64,000 bases of DNA from NCBI GenBank assembly GCA_963665085.2, contig CAXXXS010000001.1, forward strand, positions 4,154,001 to 4,218,000. The letters are read 5' to 3'. The translations under genes were made by a program, and so were the position numbers. Position 1 is the first letter of the stretch; each line of letters starts with the position of its first letter. Shown piece by piece: positions 1 to 7,868 of this stretch. The notes beneath the pieces were generated by a model, which was given only the letters and a program-made list of their open reading frames with translations, ran no database searches and was not told the DNA's origin. The DNA is from G963665085 sp963665085. Its GTDB lineage: Bacteria; Bacteroidota; Bacteroidia; Bacteroidales; JAAAOM01.

Positions 1-1859
1 ACCCATATCTTTCCTCCTAATGCATTAGCATAAGATCTTGATATTGATAACCCCAGGCCACTTCCATCCGTTTGTTTTGTGTAATCCTGGTTAGCCTGCA
101 CAAAACGCTCGAATATTTTGTCTTGTGCATCTTTGGGGATTCCAATACCTGTATCTTTTATGAAAAATTCCAAAGTGTTTTCTTTTTCTAAATATCCAAA
201 CTCAATACTTCCATTATCTGTGTATTTTATCGCATTTTTAATTAGGTTTCCTAATATGGCGCATAATTTTAACTGGTCTGTATTAACTAAAAACGGTCCA
301 ACATTATATGCCAGGTATTTAATTTGAATACCTTTTTTTGATGCTTCTGTTTTATAAAGTAATTGTTGGTGTTCAAGGGTTTTATTTAAATCAAATTCAG
401 AGAATTTTAATTCCACTAAACCGGCCTCTATTTTCGAGATATCCATTAAATCATTTAAGGTGTTTAGCATTCTTCTTCCGCTGATATCAATAGCATTGAT
501 ATATAAATTAATAGTTTTTGGATCAAGTTCCCGTGTTTTAAGTAAGTCTGCAAATCCCAGGATTCCATTCATAGGGGTCCTGATTTCATGGCTCATGTTA
601 GCAAGAAATGCAGATTTGAGCCGATCATTCTCCTCAGCTTTTTCTTTTGCCCTGATTAATTCCTGTTCATATTTTTTTCGAATTGATATATCTCGGGTTA
701 CACCCAATATTCCGTATACCTCATTGTCATCATTCGATAAGATTGATATTTTGACTTCAGTCCATATTTTTGTTTCATCCTTTTTATACATTTCAAGTTC
801 AACTACCGTCGGGGTAAAAGAACCGCTATTGTTATTCACATATAATAATTTTTCAAAAGATTTTTTTATTCTTTCGTAAGAATCAAACGTTAGGGTGCTT
901 TTTATAGGTTTGTTTAATAATTCGTTGGGATAAAACCCCTGAAGATTATTTACAGAAGGGCTAACATATGTGAATTTAAAATTTATATCCAGGGTAAAGA
1001 TTACATCACCTGCATTTTCTGCAAGTAACCGATACCTTTTTTCACTGTCTTCAAGTACTTTTTTTTGTTTTAGTAACAGGTGGTATTTATACGCGTTTTC
1101 AATTAAGGAAGGTAGTTTTGACAGGTAATTATCTTTTTTCAAAATGTATTCGTCTGCACCTAATTTTAATGCCTGAATGGCTATTTGCTCATTTCCATGA
1201 TTGGTTAAAATGATTATGGGGATACTCATGTTATACTCCTGCCGTATAGTTTTTAAAAGATCCAGTGAATCTAAATTTGTTAAATCATAATCCATAATTA
1301 AAGCCTGGTAATTTGGATAATGTGTTTTTACAGGTGATAGTTTATCCAGTATTTCTTCTTTAGAAGAAAAAGTGTGTATTTTAAGATGGGGCGATTGTTT
1401 ACTAAAATATGTTGTTGTTGTTTTTGCTACGTCGCTATCTTTTTCAAGATATAATAGATCCAGGACTTTTACAGTTTTAGTCCTTTTTTGATATTTTGAT
1501 AGGTTATGGGCTAAAATATCAGGAAGTTTATAAAAATTTTCCACATCCTTAACAAAGTAATCATCAGCCCCGGTTTTTAAAGCAATAACAGCTTGTTCTT
1601 CATCTCTTACTGATGTTAATACAATTGTAAGAATGTCTAATTTTCTTCTGCGCATTTCAACCAAAACCTCAAGCCCATTTCCATCAGGAAGGTTGAGATC
1701 AAGTAAAACAGCAGAAAAGTCTTGTGGGCCTTTTATCCTATCTATAGCATCAGCAATTGTGTTTACATTATAAATAACTGCATTAGCATCCTTCTTTTTT
1801 ATAGATCGAATAATTAAATCTGCATCAAAGCTATTATCTTCAAGTAGTAAAATCTTCAT
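1..1859 (-). CDS. Hybrid response regulator/histidine kinase (partial, C-terminus outside window)
   Basis: The gene starts at the ATG at 1857-1859 and stays open to the left edge, giving about 619 residues. Two receiver domains come first: residues ~1-120, with the phospho-acceptor Asp in LLDLNLPDG, and ~135-255, with MDYDL. A PAS domain follows at ~280-400, then a HisKA region with the H-box MSHEIRTPMNG. The HATPase domain shows the N-box NLIKNAIKYT and the G-boxes DTGIGIP and GSGLGLS. There is no signal peptide or membrane segment, so it should be cytosolic. It lies 25 bp downstream of a stand-alone response regulator and probably shares its transcript. Two receivers placed before a kinase suggest a relay or phosphate-sink design. 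Any further C-terminal domain is not visible. The family call is secure; the signal is unknown. Confidence 0.9.
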   Translation of the reverse strand, partial: MKILLLEDNSFDADLIIRSIKKKDANAVIYNVNTIADAIDRIKGPQDFSAVLLDLNLPDGNGLEVLVEMRRRKLDILTIVLTSVRDEEQAVIALKTGADDYFVKDVENFYKLPDILAHNLSKYQKRTKTVKVLDLLYLEKDSDVAKTTTTYFSKQSPHLKIHTFSSKEEILDKLSPVKTHYPNYQALIMDYDLTNLDSLDLLKTIRQEYNMSIPIIILTNHGNEQIAIQALKLGADEYILKKDNYLSKLPSLIENAYKYHLLLKQKKVLEDSEKRYRLLAENAGDVIFTLDINFKFTYVSPSVNNLQGFYPNELLNKPIKSTLTFDSYERIKKSFEKLLYVNNNSGSFTPTVVELEMYKKDETKIWTEVKISILSNDDNEVYGILGVTRDISIRKKYEQELIRAKEKAEENDRLKSAFLANMSHEIRTPMNGILGFADLLKTRELDPKTINLYINAIDISGRRMLNTLNDLMDISKIEAGLVELKFSEFDLNKTLEHQQLLYKTEASKKGIQIKYLAYNVGPFLVNTDQLKLCAILGNLIKNAIKYTDNGSIEFGYLEKENTLEFFIKDTGIGIPKDAQDKIFERFVQANQDYTKQTDGSGLGLSISRSYANALGGKIW

Positions 1860-1884
1860 CGTTTTTCTTTTTCAATTGCAGAAA

Positions 1885-2316
1885 TTAAATAGGCGGTTTG
1901 TTTAAAATATTCCAGTAAAGTTCAATCTGGGCTGCCACATCAATAAATTTTCCAAAATCAACAGGTTTAATAATATATGAATTGGCCCCTAATTGATAAG
2001 CCGTTTTTACATCATAATCATCGGATGAAGTTGTTAAAACTACTACCGGAATTGTTTTATACGTTTCGTGGCTTTTTAATTTTTTTAGTACTTCTAATCC
2101 ATGAATTTTAGGCAGTTTCATGTCTAGTAAGATAACAATAGGTATAGGGGAACCTTTATCCCAATTTTCTAGCCATTGCAAAGCTTCTTCACCGTCCCTG
2201 GCTATTTCTATCGGATTGGTGAGATTACGTTTTTTAAAAGCCCGTATGGTTAGATCAACATCAACAGGATTGTCTTCAACTAGAAATATTGGTGAATTGC
2301 TGTTTGAAATATTCAT
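1885..2316 (-). CDS. Single-domain response regulator, Rcp1-like
   Basis: This 143-residue protein is a lone CheY-type receiver without an output domain. The acidic pair appears as VEDN near residue 14, the phospho-acceptor Asp in LLDMKLPKI, the conserved Thr in VVLTTS and the Lys in IIKPVD. An insert after the third strand resembles the Rcp1 class of regulators that partner phytochrome-type kinases in cyanobacteria and Bacteroidota. The start lies 3 bp after the stop of the multi-PAS kinase, so the two are almost certainly co-translated and are probable phosphotransfer partners. The hybrid kinase follows 25 bp downstream, so the three genes could form one relay. Its downstream target cannot be read from the sequence. 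Confidence 0.92.
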   Translation of the reverse strand: MNISNSNSPIFLVEDNPVDVDLTIRAFKKRNLTNPIEIARDGEEALQWLENWDKGSPIPIVILLDMKLPKIHGLEVLKKLKSHETYKTIPVVVLTTSSDDYDVKTAYQLGANSYIIKPVDFGKFIDVAAQIELYWNILNKPPI

Positions 2317-2319
2317 AGT

Positions 2320-5300
2320 TTAAATTTTGGGTAATTCTAAATAAAATGTTGCCCCTTTCCCCGGTTCACTCCTTGCATACACCCTGCCACCTAAACGGTA
2401 CATGGCTTTGCTAACCAAAGCAAGCCCTATTCCTGTTCCCGGATACTTTTCAACGCGCTGTAACCGTTGAAATATTTCGAATATCTTATTGTGATATTTT
2501 TGATCGAAACCAATACCATTATCTTTTACATAAATAGTTGATATAGTATTGCTTTCATAATATCCTATAGTTATTTCTGGTTGAGGTATATCTTTTGTGA
2601 ATTTAACTGCATTGTCTATTAAATTTCTAATAGCCATTGATATACTGTTGTAATCGGCTTTAATTGTAAACTCATCAAAGTCTGTATTAATGCATAGTTT
2701 TTTTTCCTCAAATGTATTTTGATATGCCCTGAGTATTGTGTCAATTAATTCTTTGCCTTTTATGGTAGCAACAGCAATCTCATTTCTTTCTAACCTTGAG
2801 TAAGCAAGCAAGTCGTCAATTAATTGTCCCATTTGCATAGTGCCTTCTCTAATGTTATTTATAAATAACTTCCCTTCGTCGTCTAAATTATTATAATAGG
2901 TTTCTTCCAGTAGTTTGCTATATCCATCAATACCTCGTAAAGGGGCCTTTAAATCGTGCGATACGGTGTAAGTAAAAGTCTTTAATTCATTGTTAATGGA
3001 TTCTAATTGGGCAGTTCTTTCTTTAACCCTTTTTTCAAGTTCGTGGTTTAGTTTGTTAATTTCAAGTACTGCAAGTTTATATTCTGTTATATCTTGTATT
3101 GTTGTTATAACCTGGATTGGTTTATCGTTTTTTCTTTTAATTATTCCTAATGCACGAACATGTATTGGTGTTCCATCTTTTTTAACTACTCTGTATTCAA
3201 AAGGAGTTAATATATTGCTGTTTGATCTTAGGTTACTTTGCATCCAGTTCATTGTTTTCTCTGTGTCTTCCGGATGATGGATGTTTTTTCTCACAAAGTC
3301 TAAATCAATAACTTCGTTTTTTGTGTATCCCAGGATATTTTTTAATGAATTTGAAAAACTAATTTTATCCTTTTCAACATCCCAGATATAATCTCCTATT
3401 TTAGCAATAGATTGAGCGTTTTGTAATCGCTTTTCATTTTCTCGAAGAGCCTCCAAAGCTTGTTTCCTGTCTGTAATATCAATTATCGTTGAAATTCTGC
3501 AGAGAACACTATTTAGTTCAATTAAATCATTTGAAAACAATACAGTAATTTCTTTGCCACTCTTTGAGTTTAATTGTAATTCAATGTTTCGGATATTTCC
3601 TTTTTTGTGGAATTCCTTTTCTATTTGTTTTTCTGATGATTTTGTTAATAGTTTTAAATCCCGGTATGTGCTGCCAATTATTTCTTCTGTTCTATAACCA
3701 ATAATATTTGCAAAACTTTCATTAACATCAATATATTTATTGTTTTCTACAAGTGAGATTACTAATCCGGCCGGACTGGAATGAAAAGTTTTTGAGAAAC
3801 GTTCCTGTGATTCTGTTAATGCAATTTGAGCTAGTTTGTTTTTGGTAATGTCAGAAATAAATCCTTCAAGAATTTCAGGATTATTATTGTTTGTTTTTTT
3901 TCCTCTCTCCCAAACCCACTTAATTTTTTTGTTCTTAGTTATAATCCGATATTCTAATTCAAAAGAAATATTATTATTTATTGCAGTTTGTACTTTTTCC
4001 CATACTCTTTTTTGATCTTCAGGGTGAATCAGATCATTAAAAGTTAGTTTAGAGTTTCCTGATAATTCACCAGGGGTATATCCGGTAAGTAAAAAACAAC
4101 CATCGCTGAGGTATTCCATCTCCCAGTTTTCATTGTTCCTGCAACGATAGGCAACACCAGGTAAATTTCCCAGAAGGGTTTTTAACATCCATTCGTTATC
4201 TCGTAGCTTGTTTTCAATAATTTTTCTTTCTGATATATCCTGAAAAGAACCTCTTACTTTTGCAACCTTATTATTTTTAATTATTGGTTTTCCATGTGTA
4301 CGGATCCATTTTTTATTCCCTTTTGCAGATATTAGTTCAAGTTCTAGTTCATAAGGTTTTTTTTCTTCTATTGCTTTTTTTATGGCGTCATCTATTTTTT
4401 TACGTGAATCCTCAGGATAAAAGCTGGTGCCAAATTCAACGTTGGTTTCAACCCCGGGTTCTAAATCGTGAATCTTTGCTGTTTCGTCTGTCCATGTTCC
4501 TTTACCTGTTTCAGCATCAAACTCCCATGCCCCAATTTTGGCTATACTGCCCATTTCTTCGAGAAGCTCTTTCTGGTAAAGAATAAGTTCTTCTGATTCT
4601 TTTTGTTTTGTGATATCGACTATCTCTGTGATAAAAAATAAGGGGTTCCTGTTGTTGTCCCTGTGCATAGCTACGTTAACATCGCCCCATATGCGATGGC
4701 CTTTCTTGTGTATGTATTGTTTTTTTAAATGTAACGTATCTGTTTTTCCACTAAAGATTTCGGCTAGTTTCTTTTCAGTTAGTACAATTTCATCTTTTGG
4801 GGTTATATCTTGCCATTTTTTATTTTTTAACTCATCTTTTGTGTATCCAAGCATTTTGCAGAAAGCCTGGTTGGCTTCAAGTTCTCCTCCTGGTTTTGTG
4901 ATGGATTTAGCAATGTTAGAGTGCTCAAAAACTATTTGGAATTTTTTACTTTCGTCAGACAATATATTCGCAATTTTCTTTTTATCTGATATATCTATTG
5001 TTAGAATAAATAAGCCTTCAGGTATCCGCTGGATACTTAAATCATACCAAGATGTTTTACCTCCCGGAAAATGAAAAGAATACTCGAAACGTTTGGGTGT
5101 GCCAAAATCAAAACATTCTTTCATGACTTTGTAAAGCCCTGTTTTTTCAAATCCAGGCCATACATCAGTTATTTTTTTTCCCAAAAGGTCTTTTCTTGAT
5201 TTTTCGCTATGACCGATAGCAGAATTGTTTAGATAAACATAGCGCCAATCATCACTAATTATCTGGCAGCCTTCGAGCATATGATCAAATAGGGAAAGAT

Positions 5301-5394
5301 TAGTAAGCAATAAAGATTTTTTTGCCTGAAGCTTTTTTTTTAAAGTTTCATTTTGCTTGATAAGTTCTTTGTATGTTTGTTTTTGGTCTATCAT
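2320..5394 (-). CDS. Multi-PAS sensor histidine kinase (six PAS domains, cytosolic)
   Basis: This is a 1024-residue kinase. By eye I count six PAS repeats, at ~35-140, 152-265, 278-392, 400-520, 528-645 and 655-775. Several end in the PAC-type signature D-I-[ST]-x-[RK]-K, for example DISERK and DITDRK. A short coiled coil leads to the HisKA domain with the H-box SHDLKAPLRG (His ~812). The HATPase domain has N-box NLIDNAVKFT and G-boxes DNGIGF and GTGIGLAL. No transmembrane segment or signal peptide is visible, so it probably senses a cytosolic cue such as redox state or a ligand. No GAF or PHY domain is seen, although the kinase core resembles phytochrome kinases and the next gene is Rcp1-like. 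It is the first gene of the three-gene signalling operon. Confidence 0.92.
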   Translation of the reverse strand: MIDQKQTYKELIKQNETLKKKLQAKKSLLLTNLSLFDHMLEGCQIISDDWRYVYLNNSAIGHSEKSRKDLLGKKITDVWPGFEKTGLYKVMKECFDFGTPKRFEYSFHFPGGKTSWYDLSIQRIPEGLFILTIDISDKKKIANILSDESKKFQIVFEHSNIAKSITKPGGELEANQAFCKMLGYTKDELKNKKWQDITPKDEIVLTEKKLAEIFSGKTDTLHLKKQYIHKKGHRIWGDVNVAMHRDNNRNPLFFITEIVDITKQKESEELILYQKELLEEMGSIAKIGAWEFDAETGKGTWTDETAKIHDLEPGVETNVEFGTSFYPEDSRKKIDDAIKKAIEEKKPYELELELISAKGNKKWIRTHGKPIIKNNKVAKVRGSFQDISERKIIENKLRDNEWMLKTLLGNLPGVAYRCRNNENWEMEYLSDGCFLLTGYTPGELSGNSKLTFNDLIHPEDQKRVWEKVQTAINNNISFELEYRIITKNKKIKWVWERGKKTNNNNPEILEGFISDITKNKLAQIALTESQERFSKTFHSSPAGLVISLVENNKYIDVNESFANIIGYRTEEIIGSTYRDLKLLTKSSEKQIEKEFHKKGNIRNIELQLNSKSGKEITVLFSNDLIELNSVLCRISTIIDITDRKQALEALRENEKRLQNAQSIAKIGDYIWDVEKDKISFSNSLKNILGYTKNEVIDLDFVRKNIHHPEDTEKTMNWMQSNLRSNSNILTPFEYRVVKKDGTPIHVRALGIIKRKNDKPIQVITTIQDITEYKLAVLEINKLNHELEKRVKERTAQLESINNELKTFTYTVSHDLKAPLRGIDGYSKLLEETYYNNLDDEGKLFINNIREGTMQMGQLIDDLLAYSRLERNEIAVATIKGKELIDTILRAYQNTFEEKKLCINTDFDEFTIKADYNSISMAIRNLIDNAVKFTKDIPQPEITIGYYESNTISTIYVKDNGIGFDQKYHNKIFEIFQRLQRVEKYPGTGIGLALVSKAMYRLGGRVYARSEPGKGATFYLELPKI

Positions 5395-5743
5395 TATGCA
5401 AAATGTTTAAAAAACACTCTATTAAATTTACAGATAATCCCACTTATTTCCTACTAGTAATTAATGTTTTATGAAATGATAAAGCTGTTGCTAGCAGATT
5501 TTTTGTAATTGGTAAAATTGAATTGTGACAATAAAAAAAACATACCATGCTGTATGATTTATTATATTGATTTTTTTAATGGCATTAATGTTTATATTTT
5601 TTTTAAGGGAAAGACAATTGCAGAAAAAAATATTTTCTGTGGCCGATAAAAATAAGGTGGGTGTTTTTGTCCTAAAAAATGAAAAGAGGCTTCTATGCTT
5701 AAAGCAAGGGAAGCCTCTTTATTAAATCAATGAGCAAAAAAAA
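5395..5743. other. Intergenic region between kinase operon and orphan gene
   Basis: This stretch of 349 bp should contain the promoter of the multi-PAS kinase (minus strand) and contains the terminator of the upstream minus-strand orphan gene at 5684-5720. I see no ORF with coding character and no exact TAnnTTTG element on the minus strand. Confidence 0.5.
5684..5720 (-). terminator. Rho-independent terminator of the 107-aa orphan gene
   Basis: AAGAGGCTTC (5684-5693) pairs with GAAGCCTCTT (5710-5719). The loop contains a smaller TGCTT/AAGCA pairing. Read on the minus strand, the stem is followed by a T-rich stretch. It lies just downstream of the minus-strand gene that ends at 5744. A hairpin with the same AGGCTTC stem core recurs at 56806-56845. 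Confidence 0.7.
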
Positions 5744-6067
5744 TTAGTTATTTACTGTAAAACCATAATCACCAAGTTGTTTTAGGTTATCACTATAGAT
5801 TCCTTTTAATAAATCCCTTGAACGTTTAATGATTTTTAATGCTTCATTTACCTTGGCATCACGGTCTTTGTATGCTTTTTCCATTTGTTTTTCCAACTCG
5901 TCAGCCAAATTGTTTAATTGCAACCCATCTGTTATAATTTGTTGAATGTCCCCCGTAATTATTGGGGCCAATGGGGATGAGCCTCCATCTGCAACATGTT
6001 TGTCTGTAATTTTCTGGGCTAATTCAAGAATTTTTTGAGGATTGCGTGGTAATACGATTTTTGCCAT
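5744..6067 (-). CDS. Small orphan protein of unknown function (107 aa)
   Basis: I do not recognise a named family. The 107-residue product has no signal peptide and no membrane segment and should be cytosolic. The N-terminus MAKIVLPRNPQK is followed by a helix-rich sequence containing KHVADGGSSPL and a central amphipathic, coiled-coil-like stretch (LADELEKQMEKAYKDRD). It continues with an Arg/Lys-rich helix (KIIKRSRDLLKG) and ends with GDYGFTVNN. The composition is that of a real protein and it has its own terminator at 5684-5720. The upstream 130 bp lead directly into a 21-bp tandem repeat array, and gene and array may belong together. It could be a small helical-bundle or adaptor protein; no reaction can be assigned. 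Confidence 0.75.
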   Translation of the reverse strand: MAKIVLPRNPQKILELAQKITDKHVADGGSSPLAPIITGDIQQIITDGLQLNNLADELEKQMEKAYKDRDAKVNEALKIIKRSRDLLKGIYSDNLKQLGDYGFTVNN

Positions 6068-6196
6068 AATTAAAATAAATTTAAAGTTATTAAAATGTTA
6101 TTTGTTTGTATTTATGGTATATACGCCGTTATTAAAAAATGGTTTCTTTACCGTTGAAAAAAAACACGTTGTAGGTGAAGTTTATTAGGGGGCTCT

Positions 6197-6400
6197 TCAA
6201 AAAGTTACAATAGCACCTGCAGAAATTACCGTGCCTCTGTAAAAAGTTACGAAGGCATCTACAAAATATATTGTGCCTCATACAACATTTACGATGCCAT
6301 TGTAAAAACTTACGGTGGCAGTAACAAAAATTACGGAGGCACCTACAAAAGTTGCAGCCTCTTCGTAAAAAGTTACGGAGGGACTTACAAAAAAGGAGGG
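6197..6400. repeat. Degenerate tandem repeat array, exact 21-bp period, about 9-10 units
   Basis: Successive units start at 6197, 6218, 6239, 6260, 6281, 6302, 6323, 6344, 6365 and 6386 (partial). Phase is kept exactly although the units are diverged. The consensus is roughly GTAAAAAGTTACGGAGGCAC plus one base. Several units contain GTAA-N4-TTAC, a small self-complementary core. Some units carry GTGCCTC where others carry GAGGCAC, its reverse complement, so neighbours could pair. The period is 7 codons and both strands stay open through it. The plus frame (6179-6403) has no ATG. The minus frame would give a Cys/Arg/Phe-rich heptad peptide such as CRCLRNF, with ATG at 6432-6434 and its end at 6132. 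It sits upstream of the minus-strand orphan gene. A non-coding or regulatory array seems more likely than a protein. Confidence 0.8.
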
Positions 6401-6458
6401 TAATTCTTATCCGAAAAGAACCCCTTCTGGACATCAATTATAATTAGGGCATCATTCA

Positions 6459-6478
6459 TTTTTTTTTTTTTTTTTTTT
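6459..6478. repeat. 20-nt homopolymer T run
   Basis: Twenty consecutive T residues (A on the minus strand) lie about 60 bp beyond the 21-bp repeat array and 130 bp before purT. Such a tract is prone to slippage, so its exact length may be variable or a sequencing artefact. Confidence 0.85.
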
Positions 6479-6573
6479 AAGTTTTTGTTAACCTTCTATG
6501 GGGAGCAAGTGATTACACAGAATTTACTTTAAGGCTGATAAATTTTTAAATTTTAATCAGTCTTTTAATTCAT

Positions 6574-6581
6574 TATTTTTG
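6574..6581 (+). promoter_or_regulatory. Putative Bacteroidota -7 element upstream of purT
   Basis: TATTTTTG matches the TAnnTTTG element of Bacteroidota primary promoters and lies 27 bp before the purT ATG, which would give a leader of about 20 nt. I do not see a clear -33 TTTG at the expected spacing. Confidence 0.4.
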
Positions 6582-6608
6582 CGGCAAATTTAATATTGAT
6601 ACAAGCAT

Positions 6609-7790
6609 ATGGCAATGATTGGAACGCCGCTATCAGGCTCAGCGGTGAAAGTAATGATGTTGGGATCAGGAGAGTTAGGAAAGGAAGTAGTCATTGAATT
6701 TCAGCGTTATGGGGTTGAGATAATAGCAGTAGATAGCTATGAGAATGCACCAGCCATGCAGGTTGCGCATCGTTCTTATGTATTGAATATGCAGGATAAA
6801 GAAGCCTTGCGTAAAATTATTTTAAAAGAAAAACCGACGTATATTGTTCCTGAAATTGAAGCAATAGCAACAGATTTGCTCGTTGAAATGGAACAGGAAG
6901 GATTTAATATAATTCCCACGGCAAAAGCAACCTTTTTGACAATGAACCGGGAAGGAATCCGAACACTGGCAGCAGAAGATTTAGGCGTTAAAACATCTGC
7001 GTATCGTTTTGCCGGTACATTGGAAGAGTATAAAGCGGCCATTGAAGCTATTGGTTTACCCTGTGTGGTAAAACCTGTAATGAGTTCTTCCGGTAAGGGA
7101 CAGAGTACAATAAAAACGACTGCTGATATTGAAAAAGCCTGGAATTATGCAAAAGAAGGCGCGAGGGGGGCAGGAGGAAGAGTTATCATAGAGGGATTTG
7201 TTGATTTTGATTACGAGATAACACTATTAACCATAAAGCATAAAGATGGAGTATCTTTTTGCGAGCCTATTGGTCATCGACAGGAAAATGGTGATTACCA
7301 GGAATCATGGCAACCCCAGCCGATGAATCCGGTAGCATTAAAAGAAGCTCAACGTATTGCAGAAGCCGTTGTAAATGCTTTAGGTGGGCGTGGTATTTTT
7401 GGTGTTGAGTTTTTTATTAAAGGTGATACGGTTTATTTTAGCGAACTATCACCTCGTCCGCACGATACTGGTATGGTTACCATGATTTCACAGAACCTAT
7501 CTGAATTTGCCTTGCATGTTCGTGCTATTCTTGGATTACCAATATCCAATATAACCCAATATGGGGCCGCAGCTTCGAGTGTTATACTAGTTCATGGGAC
7601 TTCAAAAAGTATAAAATATAAGGATATTGAACGGGCATTGGAAGATGTAGATACACAAATTCGATTGTTTGGAAAACCAGAGGTAAACGGGGAACGACGT
7701 ATGGGAGTCTGTCTTGCTTTAGGCGCAACCATTGATGAGGCTCGTAAAAAAGCAAATAAAGCCTCAGGTTCAATAAGTGTAGAATTGTAG
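6609..7790 (+). CDS. purT: Formate-dependent phosphoribosylglycinamide formyltransferase (GAR transformylase 2)
   Basis: PurT converts GAR to formyl-GAR with formate and ATP in the third step of de novo purine synthesis, in the cytosol. The 393-residue length is normal for the family. The N-terminal pre-ATP-grasp fold shows MLGSGELGKEV. The ATP-grasp core shows VVKPVMSSSGKGQS, which binds ATP, and later GVEFFIKGD and SELSPRPHDTGMVT. The C-terminal domain includes ALGATIDEARKKA. It is a single-gene unit with a possible promoter at 6574 and a hairpin terminator at 7832. It converges on the Nramp operon. Nothing is unusual, and the assignment is firm. Confidence 0.97.
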   Translation: MAMIGTPLSGSAVKVMMLGSGELGKEVVIEFQRYGVEIIAVDSYENAPAMQVAHRSYVLNMQDKEALRKIILKEKPTYIVPEIEAIATDLLVEMEQEGFNIIPTAKATFLTMNREGIRTLAAEDLGVKTSAYRFAGTLEEYKAAIEAIGLPCVVKPVMSSSGKGQSTIKTTADIEKAWNYAKEGARGAGGRVIIEGFVDFDYEITLLTIKHKDGVSFCEPIGHRQENGDYQESWQPQPMNPVALKEAQRIAEAVVNALGGRGIFGVEFFIKGDTVYFSELSPRPHDTGMVTMISQNLSEFALHVRAILGLPISNITQYGAAASSVILVHGTSKSIKYKDIERALEDVDTQIRLFGKPEVNGERRMGVCLALGATIDEARKKANKASGSISVEL

Positions 7791-7831
7791 TTTTTTGAAC
7801 TTAAAAGAGAATCCATATTCGTTTATATAAT

Positions 7832-7868
7832 CATCTGTTAATCCTTCAAGTTTAGCAGATGTTTTATT
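7832..7868. terminator. Hairpin terminator between convergent purT and Nramp genes
   Basis: CATCTGTTAA (7832-7841) pairs with TTTAGCAGATG (7851-7861) apart from a wobble pair, and is followed by TTTTATTT on the plus strand. It probably ends purT. Its 3' part overlaps the last codons of the minus-strand Nramp gene. Confidence 0.55.

Noticed and set aside
6132..6434. Minus-strand Cys/Arg/Phe-rich ORF through the 21-bp repeats
   Set aside because: Its heptad pattern follows from the 21-bp period and the plus strand is equally open; composition is unlike the neighbouring proteins. It is kept as part of the repeat finding.
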